Assembly: GCA_964391765.1 (NCBI GenBank)
Contig: CAYMNG010000022.1
Location: 1 to 25,856, forward strand
Source of the DNA: UBA10649 sp964391765
GTDB lineage: Bacteria > Actinomycetota > Actinomycetes > S36-B12
DNA length: 25,856 nucleotides
Direction: 5' to 3'
Part shown: piece by piece, positions 9,992 through 17,054 of the stretch
Layout of the letters: the number at the start of each line of letters is the position of its first letter
How positions within the stretch are numbered: position 1 is the first letter of the stretch
Program-made: the position numbers and the translations under genes
The notes under the pieces: generated by a model
What the model was told of the DNA's origin: nothing
Seen by the model: the letters and a program-made list of their open reading frames with translations, nothing else
The model's database searches: none

Positions 9992-10399
9992 GTGCCGACC
10001 TACGAGTACAGCTGCTCGACCTGCGACACCACCCACGAGGTCCAGCAGAAGATGACCGACGCGACGCTCACCGACTGCCCGGTGTGCGGCACGTCGGGAG
10101 TGCGCAAGCTGTTCTCCGGGGTCGGCATCCACTTCAAGGGCTCGGGGTTCTACCGGACCGACTCCCGCGACGCGAAGTCGACGAAGTCGGCGGCCGATTC
10201 GGGCTCGTCGTCGTCCGGCACGTCGTCCGGCGCGTCGTCGGGTGGCTCGTCGTCGGGCACGTCTACGGGTGGCTCACCGGGTGGCTCGTCGTCCGGCACG
10301 TCCTCGTCCGGCACGTCCTCGTCCGGCACGTCCTCGTCCGGCTCGTCGTCGTCCGGCTCGTCGTCCGCCGCACCGGCGAAGAGCACCGCCTCGTCCTGA
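9992..10399 (+). CDS. ruc: FmdB-family zinc-ribbon protein with disordered Ser/Gly tail, Ruc-like redox-regulated chaperone
   Basis: 135 residues. The N-terminal part (1-58) is an FmdB/CxxC_CxxC zinc ribbon with C8, C11, C29 and C32, followed by RKLFSGVG and KGSGFYRTDSR. The rest (about 60-135) is almost only Ser, Gly and Thr and must be disordered; part is coded by 15-bp tandem repeats. This layout matches Mycobacterium tuberculosis Rv0991c (Ruc), a heat-induced, HrcA-controlled chaperone that uses zinc-coordinating cysteines as a redox switch. The CIRCE element just upstream supports the same role. I chose GTG 9992 (start MPTYEYSC, GGGAG six bases before it); the GTG at 9965 lies within CIRCE and cannot be the start. 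The nearby SAF-domain and mscL genes also accompany this gene in other actinobacteria. Confidence 0.88.
   Translation: MPTYEYSCSTCDTTHEVQQKMTDATLTDCPVCGTSGVRKLFSGVGIHFKGSGFYRTDSRDAKSTKSAADSGSSSSGTSSGASSGGSSSGTSTGGSPGGSSSGTSSSGTSSSGTSSSGSSSSGSSSAAPAKSTASS
10289..10363 (+). repeat. Five 15-bp tandem repeats in the ruc tail
   Basis: Three identical copies of TCGTCCGGCACGTCC (10289-10333) are followed by two copies of a variant ending GGCTCGTCG (10334-10363). Each unit encodes five residues (Ser-Ser-Gly-Thr/Ser-Ser), so copy-number change keeps the frame and alters only tail length. Confidence 0.85.
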
Positions 10400-10460
10400 C
10401 GACCGGGCGTCCGGCGGTGCGCCTGTGGACGGCGCGTTAGACGCCTCGGCCACGGCGGCC

Positions 10461-10466
10461 TACGGT
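10461..10466 (+). promoter_or_regulatory. Candidate -10 box (TACGGT) for the SAF-domain gene
   Basis: The TANNNT hexamer ends 6 nt before the GTG at 10473, consistent with a leaderless transcript. Confidence 0.4.
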
Positions 10467-10472
10467 CGCGTG

Positions 10473-10907
10473 GTGCGCCCACTCGACGCGATCCGCGCCG
10501 CGATCCACCAGCGCCGGCGCGGCCTGGCGGCCGCGGCGGCCGCACTGGCGACGCTGGCGGCGATCACGGCCCTGCGTTCACCGCCACCGGACCCGGCCGG
10601 CGGTGAGGCGGCCACTGCGACCACGTTGCACGCCGGCGAGGTGGCCGTCCCCGTCGTCCTGGCGAACCCGGCCGTCGCGAGCGCGGTCACGGTCGGCGAC
10701 GTCATCGACGTGGTGGCGATGCCCGACTCGACCGACGAACGCGCCCGGGTCGTGGCCCCGCGCGTTCGCGTCCTCGATCGGCCCGGCGCCGCCGGCTTCG
10801 GTGCCACGGGTTCGGGCGTCGTGCTCGTCGCGGTGCCCGAACCGGCCGCACTCGTCCTGGCCGCCGCCGCGGATCGGACGTTGAGCGTCATCATCCGCAC
10901 CCGTTAG
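10473..10907 (+). CDS. Small membrane-anchored SAF-domain (CpaB/RcpC-like) protein
   Basis: 144 residues from GTG 10473 (the GTG codon just before it is equally possible). A basic N-terminus (AAIHQRRR) precedes one Ala-rich hydrophobic helix (about 17-34). The outside part contains a SAF-like fold: TLHAGEVAVPVVL, a VTVGDVIDVVA stretch, then AAADRTLSVIIR at the end, resembling the C-terminal half of CpaB/RcpC pilus-assembly proteins. No pilus genes are nearby, so a pilus role is not supported. Proteins like this often sit between the FmdB gene and mscL in actinobacteria. It is 73 nt after ruc. Function unknown; the SAF assignment is by motif pattern only. Confidence 0.65.
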   Translation: MRPLDAIRAAIHQRRRGLAAAAAALATLAAITALRSPPPDPAGGEAATATTLHAGEVAVPVVLANPAVASAVTVGDVIDVVAMPDSTDERARVVAPRVRVLDRPGAAGFGATGSGVVLVAVPEPAALVLAAAADRTLSVIIRTR

Positions 10908-10910
10908 ATT
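10881..10910 (+). promoter_or_regulatory. Candidate mscL promoter inside the end of the SAF gene
   Basis: TTGAGC (10881-10886) and TAGATT (10905-10910) are 18 nt apart. The -10 overlaps the TAG stop of the SAF gene. It would let mscL be made independently, with a leader of about 40 nt. Confidence 0.5.
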
Positions 10911-10956
10911 GCGCCCGTCCCGGCCGACGCGGCCCGGACCTCACCGAGGAGGGGCG

Positions 10957-11349
10957 ATGCTCAAGGGCTTCCGGGAATTCGCATTTCGCGGCAACGTGAT
11001 CGACCTCGCGGTCGCCGTCGTCATCGGCGCGGCGTTCACCGCACTGGTCGCGGTCTTCACCGACTCGCTGATCAAGCCGGTGATCGGCATCCTCCTCGGC
11101 GGCGGGGTCGACGCCGGGACGATCACCATCCGTGACCAGGTCATCGACATCTCCGCGATGATCAACGCAGTCATCACCTTCGTCATCACCATGGCGGTCA
11201 TCTACTTCGTGTTCGTGACGCCGATGAACAAGCTGCGGGCGCGGATGGACCGCGACAAGCCGGCCGACGAGGCCCCCGCCGAGACGCCCGAGGACGTCCG
11301 CCTGCTCGTCGAGATCCGCGACCTCCTGCGGGCACAGCGGGACCAGTAG
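10957..11349 (+). CDS. mscL: Large-conductance mechanosensitive channel MscL
   Basis: 130 residues, normal MscL length. It forms a homopentameric inner-membrane channel that opens under membrane tension and releases solutes on hypo-osmotic shock. The N-terminal amphipathic helix MLKGFREFAFRGNVIDLAVA leads into the first membrane helix (about 15-45), with the gate region VVIGAAFTALV. A short periplasmic loop follows, then a second helix (about 68-92, VITFVITMAVIYFVFV) and a charged C-terminal bundle helix (PEDVRLLVEIRDLLRAQ). The ATG has a very strong GAGGAGGGG ribosome site. It follows the SAF gene by 49 nt. Confidence 0.97.
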   Translation: MLKGFREFAFRGNVIDLAVAVVIGAAFTALVAVFTDSLIKPVIGILLGGGVDAGTITIRDQVIDISAMINAVITFVITMAVIYFVFVTPMNKLRARMDRDKPADEAPAETPEDVRLLVEIRDLLRAQRDQ

Positions 11350-11354
11350 CCGCG

Positions 11355-11380
11355 CGCCCGGTTGCCGTCGCGACCGGGCG
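11355..11380. terminator. Possible bidirectional terminator between mscL and the aminotransferase
   Basis: CGCCCGGT and ACCGGGCG form a perfect 8-bp stem around a 10-nt loop in the 32-bp gap between two convergent genes. There is no T-run on either side, which is common for high-GC actinobacterial terminators. Confidence 0.5.
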
Positions 11381-11381
11381 A

Positions 11382-12809
11382 CTACGACCCGTGGTGCGGC
11401 GGCACGTCGCGCGCGAGCCGGTCGTCCAGGCTCGAGAACCCGCCGGCCTCGTCGCCGGTCAGGTCCGGCAGCAGCACGTCGCCGTCGACCGGTCCGCGCG
11501 TGCGTACCGACCCCAGCGACACGAGCGTGTCGTCGATCGCCGACGCGAGGGTCCGCAGTTCGTCGCGGGTCACGACGAACGGCGGCGAGACCTGCAGCGA
11601 TCCGTCCGCGAGCGCCCGGGTCAGCACCCCGCGATCGCGCAGGCTCAGGAGGATCCGACCCATGAGCGCAGGGTCCGCGGCCAGGGCTGCCGGGTCGATC
11701 GTGACGGCACCGAGGAGGCCGACACCGGTACGGACGTCGGCGACCAGCGAGTGCGCGCGCAGTGGTTGGAGCGCCGCCGAGAGCGTGACCTGCAGCGCAG
11801 CGACGCGCTCGACGAGCGCCTCGGCCTCGATCAGGTCCAGGTTCGCCAGCGCCGCGGCGGCCGCGCTCGCGTGACCGGAGTACGTGTACCCGTGCCGCCA
11901 CACGAGCCCCGGCGTCCGCCAGAACGGCTCGGCGACCGGTCCCGCGACGAGCAGCGCACCCATCGGCAGGTAGCCGCTCGTCAGGCCCTTCGCGGTCAGG
12001 ACCAGGTCCGGCTCCAGCCCCTGTGAGGCGAACATCCGACCCGTACGTCCGTAGCCGCTGATGACCTCGTCGGCGACGAACAGCACACCTCGGTCGGCGC
12101 ACACGGCCCGCACCGCGGCCAGGTAGCCCGGCGGCGCCGCGAACACGCCCCCGGCGCCGATCACCGGCTCGCAGAAGAACGCCGCGACCGTGTCCGCACC
12201 CAATGCGTCGATCCGGTCGGCCAGCGCCTGCGGATCGTCCCATTCGACCTGCGCGACACCGGGATCCAGCGGTCCGTGCCCTTCACGGTTCGCCGCGATC
12301 CCCGCCAGCGACGTGCCGGCCAGATGCATCCCGTGGTAGGCCCGCGTGCGCGTGACGATCACCGTCCGGTCCGGCTGCCCGACGAGGTTCCAGTACCGGC
12401 GGACGATCTTGACGGCGGTGTCGACCGCATCGCTGCCGCCGCTGGTGAAGAAGACCTTCGCCGCCGGCGCCGGCGACATGGCCGCGAGCCGGTCGGCCAG
12501 ATCGAGCGTGGGTCGGGTCGCGAGGTCGCCGAAGTTCGAGTACGCGGCGATCCGGCCCATCTGCGCGGCCGCGGCGGCGGCGATCTCCGCGCGCCCGTGC
12601 CCGACGTTGCAGTACCACAACGCGGCGGTCGCGTCGAGGAGGTTCCGACCGTCCTCCGTGGTGACCGTGCTGCCGGTGCCGGAGGCGATGACGACGTCGC
12701 GGCCGGCGACCGCGGACATGTCGGCGAACGGATGCCAGAAGGCGCTGACGGGCCCGGTCGGCCAGGTGGGCGAACTGGACTCGGCGAACATGGCGGACCC
12801 GGTCGGCAT
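11382..12809 (-). CDS. Class III PLP-dependent aminotransferase (omega-amino acid/diamine type)
   Basis: 475 residues. Class III enzymes move an amino group from an omega-amino acid or diamine to pyruvate or 2-oxoglutarate. FWHPFADM near 24 and the GRNLLDATAALWYCNVGHG stretch are typical. PLP-phosphate contacts are in SGGSDAVDTAVK. The ring-contacting aspartate is D247 in VADEVISGYGRTG and the Schiff-base lysine is K274 in LTAKGLTSGYLPMG. The C-terminus is longer than usual by about 30 residues and polar. ATG 12809 is preferred because TAGAGT ends 7 nt before it; GTG 12818 and ATG 12791 are alternatives. It stands alone on its strand, facing mscL convergently and the saccharopine-dehydrogenase-like gene divergently. 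The substrate cannot be assigned. Confidence 0.87.
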   Translation of the reverse strand: MPTGSAMFAESSSPTWPTGPVSAFWHPFADMSAVAGRDVVIASGTGSTVTTEDGRNLLDATAALWYCNVGHGRAEIAAAAAAQMGRIAAYSNFGDLATRPTLDLADRLAAMSPAPAAKVFFTSGGSDAVDTAVKIVRRYWNLVGQPDRTVIVTRTRAYHGMHLAGTSLAGIAANREGHGPLDPGVAQVEWDDPQALADRIDALGADTVAAFFCEPVIGAGGVFAAPPGYLAAVRAVCADRGVLFVADEVISGYGRTGRMFASQGLEPDLVLTAKGLTSGYLPMGALLVAGPVAEPFWRTPGLVWRHGYTYSGHASAAAAALANLDLIEAEALVERVAALQVTLSAALQPLRAHSLVADVRTGVGLLGAVTIDPAALAADPALMGRILLSLRDRGVLTRALADGSLQVSPPFVVTRDELRTLASAIDDTLVSLGSVRTRGPVDGDVLLPDLTGDEAGGFSSLDDRLARDVPPHHGS

Positions 12810-12816
12810 GGACCGC

Positions 12817-12822
12817 ACTCTA
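12817..12822 (-). promoter_or_regulatory. Candidate -10 box (TAGAGT) for the aminotransferase gene
   Basis: The minus-strand TANNNT hexamer ends 7 nt before the ATG at 12809, suggesting leaderless transcription. Confidence 0.45.
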
Positions 12823-12848
12823 GATGCGCCGCCGGCCCAGCGCCCCGG

Positions 12849-12854
12849 TAGCGT
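12849..12854 (+). promoter_or_regulatory. Candidate -10 box (TAGCGT) for the saccharopine-dehydrogenase-like gene
   Basis: The TANNNT hexamer ends 8 nt before the ATG at 12863. It lies 26 bp from the opposed box of the divergent aminotransferase gene, so the two promoters lie back to back. Confidence 0.45.
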
Positions 12855-12862
12855 CGGGCTCC

Positions 12863-13729
12863 ATGTCGGCCCGCGTGATCGTCCTGGGGGCGACCGGCCG
12901 GATCGGCCGCCTGACCGCCGAGGCGCTGGTGCGCGCCGGCCTCGGTCCGGTCCTCGCCGGGCCGTCCGCCCAGGACCTCGTCGATCTCACGGCCGAGCTG
13001 GCCGGCCTGGGACCGATGGCCGCGCCGCCGACGTGGCAGGTCGCCGACGCCGCTGACGCCGCCGGCACGCGGGCGCTCCTGACGTCCGAGCACGACGTGC
13101 TCGTGTCGACCGTCGGCACCCACGCCCGGATCGGCGAGGTCGCCGTCCTGGCCGCCATCGCGGCCGGCTGCGCGTACGTCGACTGCGCCGACGATCCGGA
13201 CTTCGTTGCCGCAGTCCTCCTCGGCCAGGCGGCGCGCGCCGAGACCGCTGGCGCGCGGCTGTTACCGGGGTTCGCGGCCTGGTCCGTACCCGGGCACCTG
13301 GCGGCGACGTCGGCGATCGCGCACGCCCGCGAGCGCGGCCACGTCCCGGCCGCCGTCCGCGTCGCCTACGACGTCGGCGGGCCGGTCCCCGGCAGCGAGC
13401 GGATCACCGTGCCGGACGCCACGGTTCGCACGGTCGACGTGCACGCGACGCGGCCCGCGCGTCGGCTGTGGGGCACCGCACCACGAACCGCCGGTACTCG
13501 GGTCGACGCGATCGTCACCGACGCGGTCGGCCGCGATCTGGCCGCGTACGGACTGCGCGGACCGGACCCGACGTCGCTGACCGCCGACCTGCTCGCCTGG
13601 GCCGCCGCGATGTTCGCGACCGGCCGCGAGCAGGCGACCGGGGCCCTGGACCCGATCTCGGCGTTCGGACCACGTGCGCTACACGCCGCGTGCCCGGCGA
13701 TCGGCCTGGTACGCACGGCCCGCTCGTGA
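12863..13729 (+). CDS. Saccharopine dehydrogenase-like NAD(P)-binding protein
   Basis: 288 residues. An N-terminal Rossmann motif GATGRIG (9-15) is followed by a VLVSTVGTHARIGE segment and YVDCADDPDF, as in saccharopine-dehydrogenase-like proteins related to mycobacterial trans-acting enoyl reductases. These are not lysine-pathway enzymes as a rule; many act on lipid or polyketide intermediates or are uncharacterised. It is shorter than the roughly 400-residue enoyl reductases. The ATG gives the expected MSARVIVLGATG start. The last four bases overlap the next gene as GTGA, so the two are translationally coupled. Exact reaction unknown. Confidence 0.75.
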   Translation: MSARVIVLGATGRIGRLTAEALVRAGLGPVLAGPSAQDLVDLTAELAGLGPMAAPPTWQVADAADAAGTRALLTSEHDVLVSTVGTHARIGEVAVLAAIAAGCAYVDCADDPDFVAAVLLGQAARAETAGARLLPGFAAWSVPGHLAATSAIAHARERGHVPAAVRVAYDVGGPVPGSERITVPDATVRTVDVHATRPARRLWGTAPRTAGTRVDAIVTDAVGRDLAAYGLRGPDPTSLTADLLAWAAAMFATGREQATGALDPISAFGPRALHAACPAIGLVRTARS

Positions 13730-14655
13730 TCCTCGTCCGGGCGCAGTGGTCCGCCCGCGCGCAGGCGCACGCGGACCGCGTGCGGCCCTGGCTCGGCGAG
13801 CACATGACCCGGCGGTCCGCCGGACGCCCGCATGCGGTGTGGGACTTCCTGTTCGACTACTACCCGTACTCGCCGGCGCGATTGGCCACCTGGCACCCGG
13901 GGGTCGGCGCGGTCCTCCTCGACGCACCGGCCTACCTGGCCCGCCGTGAGTACCGCGCGGTCGAGTCCGCGCAGGGACCCGGTGCCAGCGTCGACGTCGA
14001 CCTCCTGCGGGCGGCGCCGAACACGTTGCGGCGCCTGGCCGTCGCGACCGCGATCCTGCGCGGCACCCGTGGCCGGCCGGCGGGCACCGGCTGCTTCGCC
14101 CTGCACGAGTGGGCGATGGTCTACGGCCTGACCCAGGAGCAGGTACGGCACCCGTACCTGCCGCTGCGCCTGCCGCCCGCGCGGATCGTCGAGACGGTCG
14201 ACGCGGTCGGCCTGCGCTGCACGCACTTCGACGCCGTTCGGTTCTTCACCGACGAAGCCGCTCCGCGCAACGCCCATGTCCCGACCCGCGCGACGCAGCC
14301 GGCGGACGAGCAGCCGGGCTGCCTGCACGCCGCGATGGACCTGTACAAGTACGCGTCGTGGTTCGCCGCGTACGTCGGGTCGGACCTCGTCGCGACCTGC
14401 TTCGAGATCGCCGCACGGGCGCGGGAACTGGATATGCGCGCGTCGCCGTACGACGTTTCCGGGTACGGCATGTCGGCGATCCGCGTCGAGACCGCCGACG
14501 GCCGACGCGAGTACGCACAGGCTCAGTCGGACCTCATGGCGGCCACCGACCCGGTGCGAACCTCGCTCCTCACCGCACTGGTCGACCTGCGCGCAGCGGT
14601 CGACAGAGGTGGGGCCACCGACGGCGAACTCGACCTGGACATCGCCCGGTGTTGA
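13726..14655 (+). CDS. Uncharacterised actinobacterial protein of the family usually labelled '3-methyladenine DNA glycosylase'
   Basis: 309 residues from GTG 13726, which overlaps the previous stop as GTGA; the open frame upstream lies inside that gene. The N-terminal HAVWDFLFDYYPYSPARLATWHPGVG stretch and later GCFALHEWAMVYGL and FEIAARARELDMRASPYDVSGYG are hallmarks of an actinobacterial family often annotated as 3-methyladenine DNA glycosylase. I see no helix-hairpin-helix or AlkA/Tag/Mpg motif, so I treat the name as convention rather than function. The stop codon and last two or three codons lie within the palindromic repeat at 14646-14704, so the C-terminus may have been replaced by the repeat. 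Confidence 0.65.
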   Translation: MILVRAQWSARAQAHADRVRPWLGEHMTRRSAGRPHAVWDFLFDYYPYSPARLATWHPGVGAVLLDAPAYLARREYRAVESAQGPGASVDVDLLRAAPNTLRRLAVATAILRGTRGRPAGTGCFALHEWAMVYGLTQEQVRHPYLPLRLPPARIVETVDAVGLRCTHFDAVRFFTDEAAPRNAHVPTRATQPADEQPGCLHAAMDLYKYASWFAAYVGSDLVATCFEIAARARELDMRASPYDVSGYGMSAIRVETADGRREYAQAQSDLMAATDPVRTSLLTALVDLRAAVDRGGATDGELDLDIARC

Positions 14656-14704
14656 GGTTCGTCCCGGTCCGAGCGCCGCGAACCGGGACGAACCTCAACA
14701 TCGG
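14646..14704. repeat. 59-bp dispersed palindromic element, copy 1
   Basis: Its core is a perfect 19-bp inverted repeat (14650-14668 and 14682-14700, arm GTTGAGGTTCGTCCCGGT plus the outer T-A pair) around a 13-nt loop; with one mismatch it extends to CCGG/CCGG ends. A second copy of equal length lies at 16944-17002. It sits between the 3' ends of two convergent genes and contains the TGA stop of the left one. It could act as a transcription terminator as well as a REP-like repeat. Confidence 0.85.
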
Positions 14705-14739
14705 GCGCCTCCCGCCGACGCGACCGGGAAGCCCGACGG

Positions 14740-15132
14740 CTAGCCGCGGCGTTCGTCCCGGCGCCTGTGCGCGCGCCACGGTCCGGGCAGCAGCCAGATG
14801 AACATCCCCAGCAGCCACACGATCAACGTCCCCCAGACCCACCCCATCCCGCTGATGCTCAGGGATCCCCACGGGAGCAGGGACGTGACCAGGAGCGCGA
14901 GGAAGGTCGCGATGAGTCCGGTCAGCGCGATGATCGATCCGGCGTTGCGGACGAGGAACTTCAGCACCAGCCAGGTGAACAGTCCGCTGAGGATCGCGAA
15001 GATGACGACGCTGACGAAGAAGCCGGTGACCGATCCGAACGTGAACTGGTCCTTCAGCAGCAGCGAGGCGAGCAGCAGTCCGATGGCGTTGCCGGCCAGC
15101 CCGAGGAGCCAACCGATGAGGAATCCAGGCAT
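14740..15132 (-). CDS. Small four-helix membrane protein, phage-holin-4 (PF04020)-like
   Basis: 130 residues, almost wholly membrane. Four hydrophobic segments lie at about 3-25, 34-61, 66-90 and 96-118, followed by a basic C-terminal tail (RAHRRRDERRG). The size and helix pattern resemble the actinobacterial four-TM 'phage holin family' proteins, which are chromosomal housekeeping proteins of unknown function despite the name. No endolysin or other phage gene is nearby. The ATG at 15132 is preceded by TACGGT ending 6 nt upstream, suggesting a leaderless transcript; a longer frame upstream is arginine-rich and not membrane-like. It is 68 nt beyond the end of the glcD-type gene on the same strand. 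Confidence 0.65.
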   Translation of the reverse strand: MPGFLIGWLLGLAGNAIGLLLASLLLKDQFTFGSVTGFFVSVVIFAILSGLFTWLVLKFLVRNAGSIIALTGLIATFLALLVTSLLPWGSLSISGMGWVWGTLIVWLLGMFIWLLPGPWRAHRRRDERRG

Positions 15133-15138
15133 GGGCGA

Positions 15139-15144
15139 ACCGTA
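15139..15144 (-). promoter_or_regulatory. Candidate -10 box (TACGGT) for the four-helix membrane protein
   Basis: The minus-strand TANNNT hexamer ends 6 nt before the ATG at 15132. Confidence 0.4.
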
Positions 15145-15200
15145 GACCAGTTGGCCGCCAAGTGCCGGCAGATCCACTGCGCGCGGCCGGCGCGCCACGG

Positions 15201-16586
15201 TCACCAGCGGGGCAACGCCTTGCCCGGGTTGAGGATCCCCAACGGGTCCCAGGCCGACTTGACCCGCGCGTGCAGGTCGATCGCCGGCGCGTCGAGCTCC
15301 TCGGCGAGCCCGCTCCGCTTGAGCAGGCCGACGCCGTGCTCGCCGGTGACCGTTCCGCCGAGGGCCAGGGCGAGCCGGACGATGTCGTCGAAGGCCAGTA
15401 GCGCTCGCGCGGCGGCGTCCGCGTCGCCGCGTTCGGTGACGATCATCGGGTGCAGGTTGCCGTCTCCGGCGTGCCCGAACGTGCAGATGCGGACGTCACG
15501 GGCCGCCGCGACGTCCTGGATCCGCACCATCGCCTCGGCCAGCGCCGAGCGCGGAACGCAGATGTCGTCGAGCAGCCAGTCCCCCATCGTCTCGATCGCC
15601 GGGATGGCCATCCGCCGGGCGCCCAACAGCAGGTCGGCCTCCTGCGGGTCGTCGGAGCGATACGTCTCGACGGCCCCGGCCCGGGCGCACACGTCGACGA
15701 CCGCGTCCGCCTCGACCATCGCGCCGGAGCCGGCGGCGTCGAGTTGGACGATGAGCAGCGCCTGCATCGTCGTGTCGAGCCCCATCGGCTGCCAGGCCTC
15801 GACCGCGGCGATCGTCGCGTTGTCCATCACCTCGAGCATGCTCGGCGTGAGCGTGGTCATGATCGCCGCGACGGCTCGGCCGGCCGCGGCGATGTCGGCG
15901 AAGACGGCCACCGCGGTGACCGGGGGCGCGGGTGCCGGGTGCACGCGCAGCCGCGCCATCGTCACGATCCCCAAGGTGCCCTCGCTGCCGACCACGAGAC
16001 CGGCGAGGTCGTACCCGCCCACTCCCTTCACCGTCCGCCGACCCAGGCGCGTGACACGGCCGTCGGCGAGGACCACCTCCAGGCCGAGTACGGCCTCGCG
16101 CGTGACGCCGTACTTCACGCAGCACAGCCCGCCGGCATTGGTGTTGACGTTGCCGCCGATCGAGCAGATGTCCTTGCTCGCCGGATCCGGCGCGTACCAC
16201 AGCCCGTGCCGGGCGACGTGCTCACGCAGTTCGGCGTTCAGCACGCCCGGCTGGGTCTCGACGTAGCCGTCGGACTCGTGCACCGCGAGCACGTCCCGCA
16301 TCCGTTCGAGGCTGACGATCAGGCACCCGTCGACGGCGTTGCTCCCACCGGCCAGGCCGGTGCCGGCCCCACGGGGGACGACCGGCACACGACGCTCGTG
16401 CGCGGCGGCGAGCACGGCGGCGACCTGTTCGGTGGTCCGCGGGAAGACCGCCGCGAAGGCCTCCCCGACCACCGACCCCGTCGACCGGTCACGGCTGTAC
16501 GTCGGCAGGACGTCCGGGTCGGTGACGACGTCCCGGTCGGCGAGGACCTCGCCGCAGCGGGCGAGCACGAAGTCCTCGTCGGTCAC
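15201..16586 (-). CDS. glcD: GlcD-type FAD-linked 2-hydroxyacid oxidase/dehydrogenase
   Basis: 461 residues from a GTG start. It belongs to the VAO/PCMH flavoprotein family that oxidises glycolate, D-lactate or D-2-hydroxyglutarate. The FAD pyrophosphate loop PRGAGTGLAGGSN is at 71-83 and a second FAD segment SIGGNVNTNAGGL at 142-154. The substrate domain carries the metal-binding HAGDGNLHP (H372, H379) and the catalytic-base motif GEHGVGLLK (H417). Length and motifs are complete. There is no GlcE or GlcF subunit next to it, so it is either a stand-alone D-2-hydroxyacid dehydrogenase or partners with distant genes. TAGCCT ends 8 nt before the GTG. The symbol refers to the family, not to proven glycolate oxidation. 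Confidence 0.88.
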   Translation of the reverse strand: MTDEDFVLARCGEVLADRDVVTDPDVLPTYSRDRSTGSVVGEAFAAVFPRTTEQVAAVLAAAHERRVPVVPRGAGTGLAGGSNAVDGCLIVSLERMRDVLAVHESDGYVETQPGVLNAELREHVARHGLWYAPDPASKDICSIGGNVNTNAGGLCCVKYGVTREAVLGLEVVLADGRVTRLGRRTVKGVGGYDLAGLVVGSEGTLGIVTMARLRVHPAPAPPVTAVAVFADIAAAGRAVAAIMTTLTPSMLEVMDNATIAAVEAWQPMGLDTTMQALLIVQLDAAGSGAMVEADAVVDVCARAGAVETYRSDDPQEADLLLGARRMAIPAIETMGDWLLDDICVPRSALAEAMVRIQDVAAARDVRICTFGHAGDGNLHPMIVTERGDADAAARALLAFDDIVRLALALGGTVTGEHGVGLLKRSGLAEELDAPAIDLHARVKSAWDPLGILNPGKALPRW

Positions 16587-16594
16587 GGGTCGAC

Positions 16595-16600
16595 AGGCTA
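16595..16600 (-). promoter_or_regulatory. Candidate -10 box (TAGCCT) for the glcD-type gene
   Basis: The minus-strand TANNNT hexamer ends 8 nt before the GTG start at 16586, consistent with a leaderless transcript. Confidence 0.45.
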
Positions 16601-16768
16601 GCCCGCGACCGGATCACCGATGCTCGGTGCCGCCAACACACGCGCGCGAGGTGGCGAACACGACATGGCCCGCCGGACTGCGATCTCGGCGGCGCCCGTC
16701 ACTGGCGGGCCCGGCCCGTGCGGTCGGGTGCCGGCGGTCAGTCGACGGGTGCGTGCGCCCGCGCTCGG

Positions 16769-16774
16769 TAGGGT
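16769..16774 (+). promoter_or_regulatory. Candidate -10 box (TAGGGT) for tRNA-Arg
   Basis: The TANNNT hexamer ends 9 nt before the first base of the mature tRNA. It would give a very short 5' leader for RNase P. No clear -35 is seen. Confidence 0.35.
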
Positions 16775-16783
16775 TGGCGTCCG

Positions 16784-16857
16784 GCCCCGGTAGCTCAGGC
16801 GGATAGAGCGGCCGCCTCCTAAGCGGCAGGCCACTGGTTCGAGTCCAGTCCGGGGCA
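16784..16857 (+). tRNA. tRNA-Arg (anticodon CCT, reads AGG)
   Basis: A full cloverleaf can be drawn: acceptor GCCCCGG with CCGGGGC, D arm GCTC-AGGCGGATA-GAGC, anticodon stem GCCGC/GCGGC with loop CTCCTAA (anticodon CCT at 16818-16820), and T arm ACTGG-TTCGAGT-CCAGT. The discriminator base is A. CCA is not encoded; the genome continues with CCC. The variable loop is short, so this is a class I tRNA. Confidence 0.97.
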
Positions 16858-16943
16858 CCCGCGAGCAGCATCGGGTAGCCCGACCGACGTGAGCAGGCGG
16901 ACCGCGCCACCGCCGGCGCATGGCGTCCGACCTCCAGTCGTCG

Positions 16944-17002
16944 CCGGTGTTGAGGTTCGGCCCGGTTCGCGGCCGATGAACCGGGATCAACCTCAAGACC
17001 GG
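16944..17002. repeat. 59-bp dispersed palindromic element, copy 2
   Basis: The left arm GTTGAGGTTCGGCCCGGTTC (16949-16968) pairs with 16978-16997 with four mismatches. Both ends carry CCGG as in copy 1. Arms match copy 1 at nearly every base while the loop differs. It lies between tRNA-Arg (plus strand) and the 3' end of the alpha/beta hydrolase gene (minus strand), so again in a convergent gap. Confidence 0.8.
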
Positions 17003-17054
17003 CGCACTTCCCAGCAGTCCGCCCCACGCGTGAACGGACCGCAGACGCGCGAGG

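Noticed and set aside
10289..10363. CRISPR-like array
   Set aside because: The 15-bp units are contiguous without spacers and code in frame for the Ser/Gly tail.
14740..15132. Prophage remnant suggested by the holin-like protein
   Set aside because: No lysin, integrase, capsid or terminase genes nearby; such four-helix proteins are common chromosomal genes in actinobacteria.
16784..17054. tRNA-Arg as integration site of a mobile element
   Set aside because: No integrase, no repeated tRNA 3' end in the window, and housekeeping genes follow.
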